7,194 nt of DNA, taken from contig CAYWPG010000064.1 in NCBI GenBank assembly GCA_964460035.1, forward strand, positions 1-7,194, given 5' to 3'. The notes under the pieces were generated by a model. That model was not told where the DNA came from, did no database searches, and saw only the letters and a program-made list of their open reading frames with translations. Both the position numbers and the translations under genes were made by a program. Source of the stretch: CAYWPG01 sp964460035. GTDB lineage: Bacteria > Pseudomonadota > Gammaproteobacteria > Nitrococcales > AK92. Below, in pieces: positions 6,124 to 7,194 of this stretch (position 1 is the stretch's first letter; each line of letters begins with the position of its first letter).

Positions 6124-6137
6124 GACCGGCAGATGTC

Positions 6138-7194
<1,057 letters not shown>

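Larger units (their letters stand above)
5826..6137. other. Intergenic region between groEL and the PagL-like gene
   Basis: This 312-bp stretch has no convincing gene; the short open frames in it lack ribosome binding sites and family resemblance. It holds the groEL 3' hairpins (6059-6123), then about 165 bp without recognisable signals, then a weak promoter-like pair (5885-5911), a leader hairpin (5852-5883) and a 10-bp palindrome, CGCGTACGCG (5839-5848), just before the PagL-like ribosome binding site. No sigma-70 promoter with good boxes was found on the minus strand, although one is expected here. Confidence 0.6.

Overview
This 7.2 kb window looks like a chromosomal segment of a GC-rich gammaproteobacterium. 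The GroEL and GlnE proteins read like gammaproteobacterial ones. The order glnE, ilvE, small CHCC zinc-finger gene is, to my knowledge, common in that class, often next to lipopolysaccharide (LPS) genes. I cannot name the genus from the sequence. All real genes lie on the minus strand, so transcription runs from high to low coordinates.

In transcription order: (1) the C-terminal two thirds of groEL (6138-7194, cut by the window edge), ending in a strong intrinsic terminator (6059-6090) with a second hairpin just before it. (2) A 312-bp intergenic region holding that terminator and the structured leader of the next gene. (3) A small outer-membrane beta-barrel gene of the PagL / acyloxyacyl hydrolase family (5193-5825), whose catalytic Glu position appears to be changed. 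(4) glnE, the full-length two-domain glutamine synthetase adenylyltransferase/adenylyl-removing enzyme (2173-5085). (5) A 100-bp gap with three small inverted repeats, one of which covers the ilvE ribosome binding site. (6) ilvE, branched-chain aminotransferase (1149-2072). (7) A CHCC zinc-finger protein (874-1137) whose Shine-Dalgarno begins in the ilvE stop codon. (8) The first ~283 codons of a sulfotransferase-family gene (1-851), which runs off the left edge.

The groEL, glnE and ilvE genes are ordinary core functions: protein folding, nitrogen control and branched-chain amino acid synthesis. The two less ordinary genes are the PagL-like enzyme and the sulfotransferase. Both may act on cell-surface glycolipids, though they are separated by glnE, ilvE and the zinc-finger gene. 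I saw no mobile element, CRISPR array, tRNA or rRNA, and no convincing new multi-gene system. The points most worth a second look are the altered PagL active site, the sulfotransferase at the edge, and several hairpins next to start codons.
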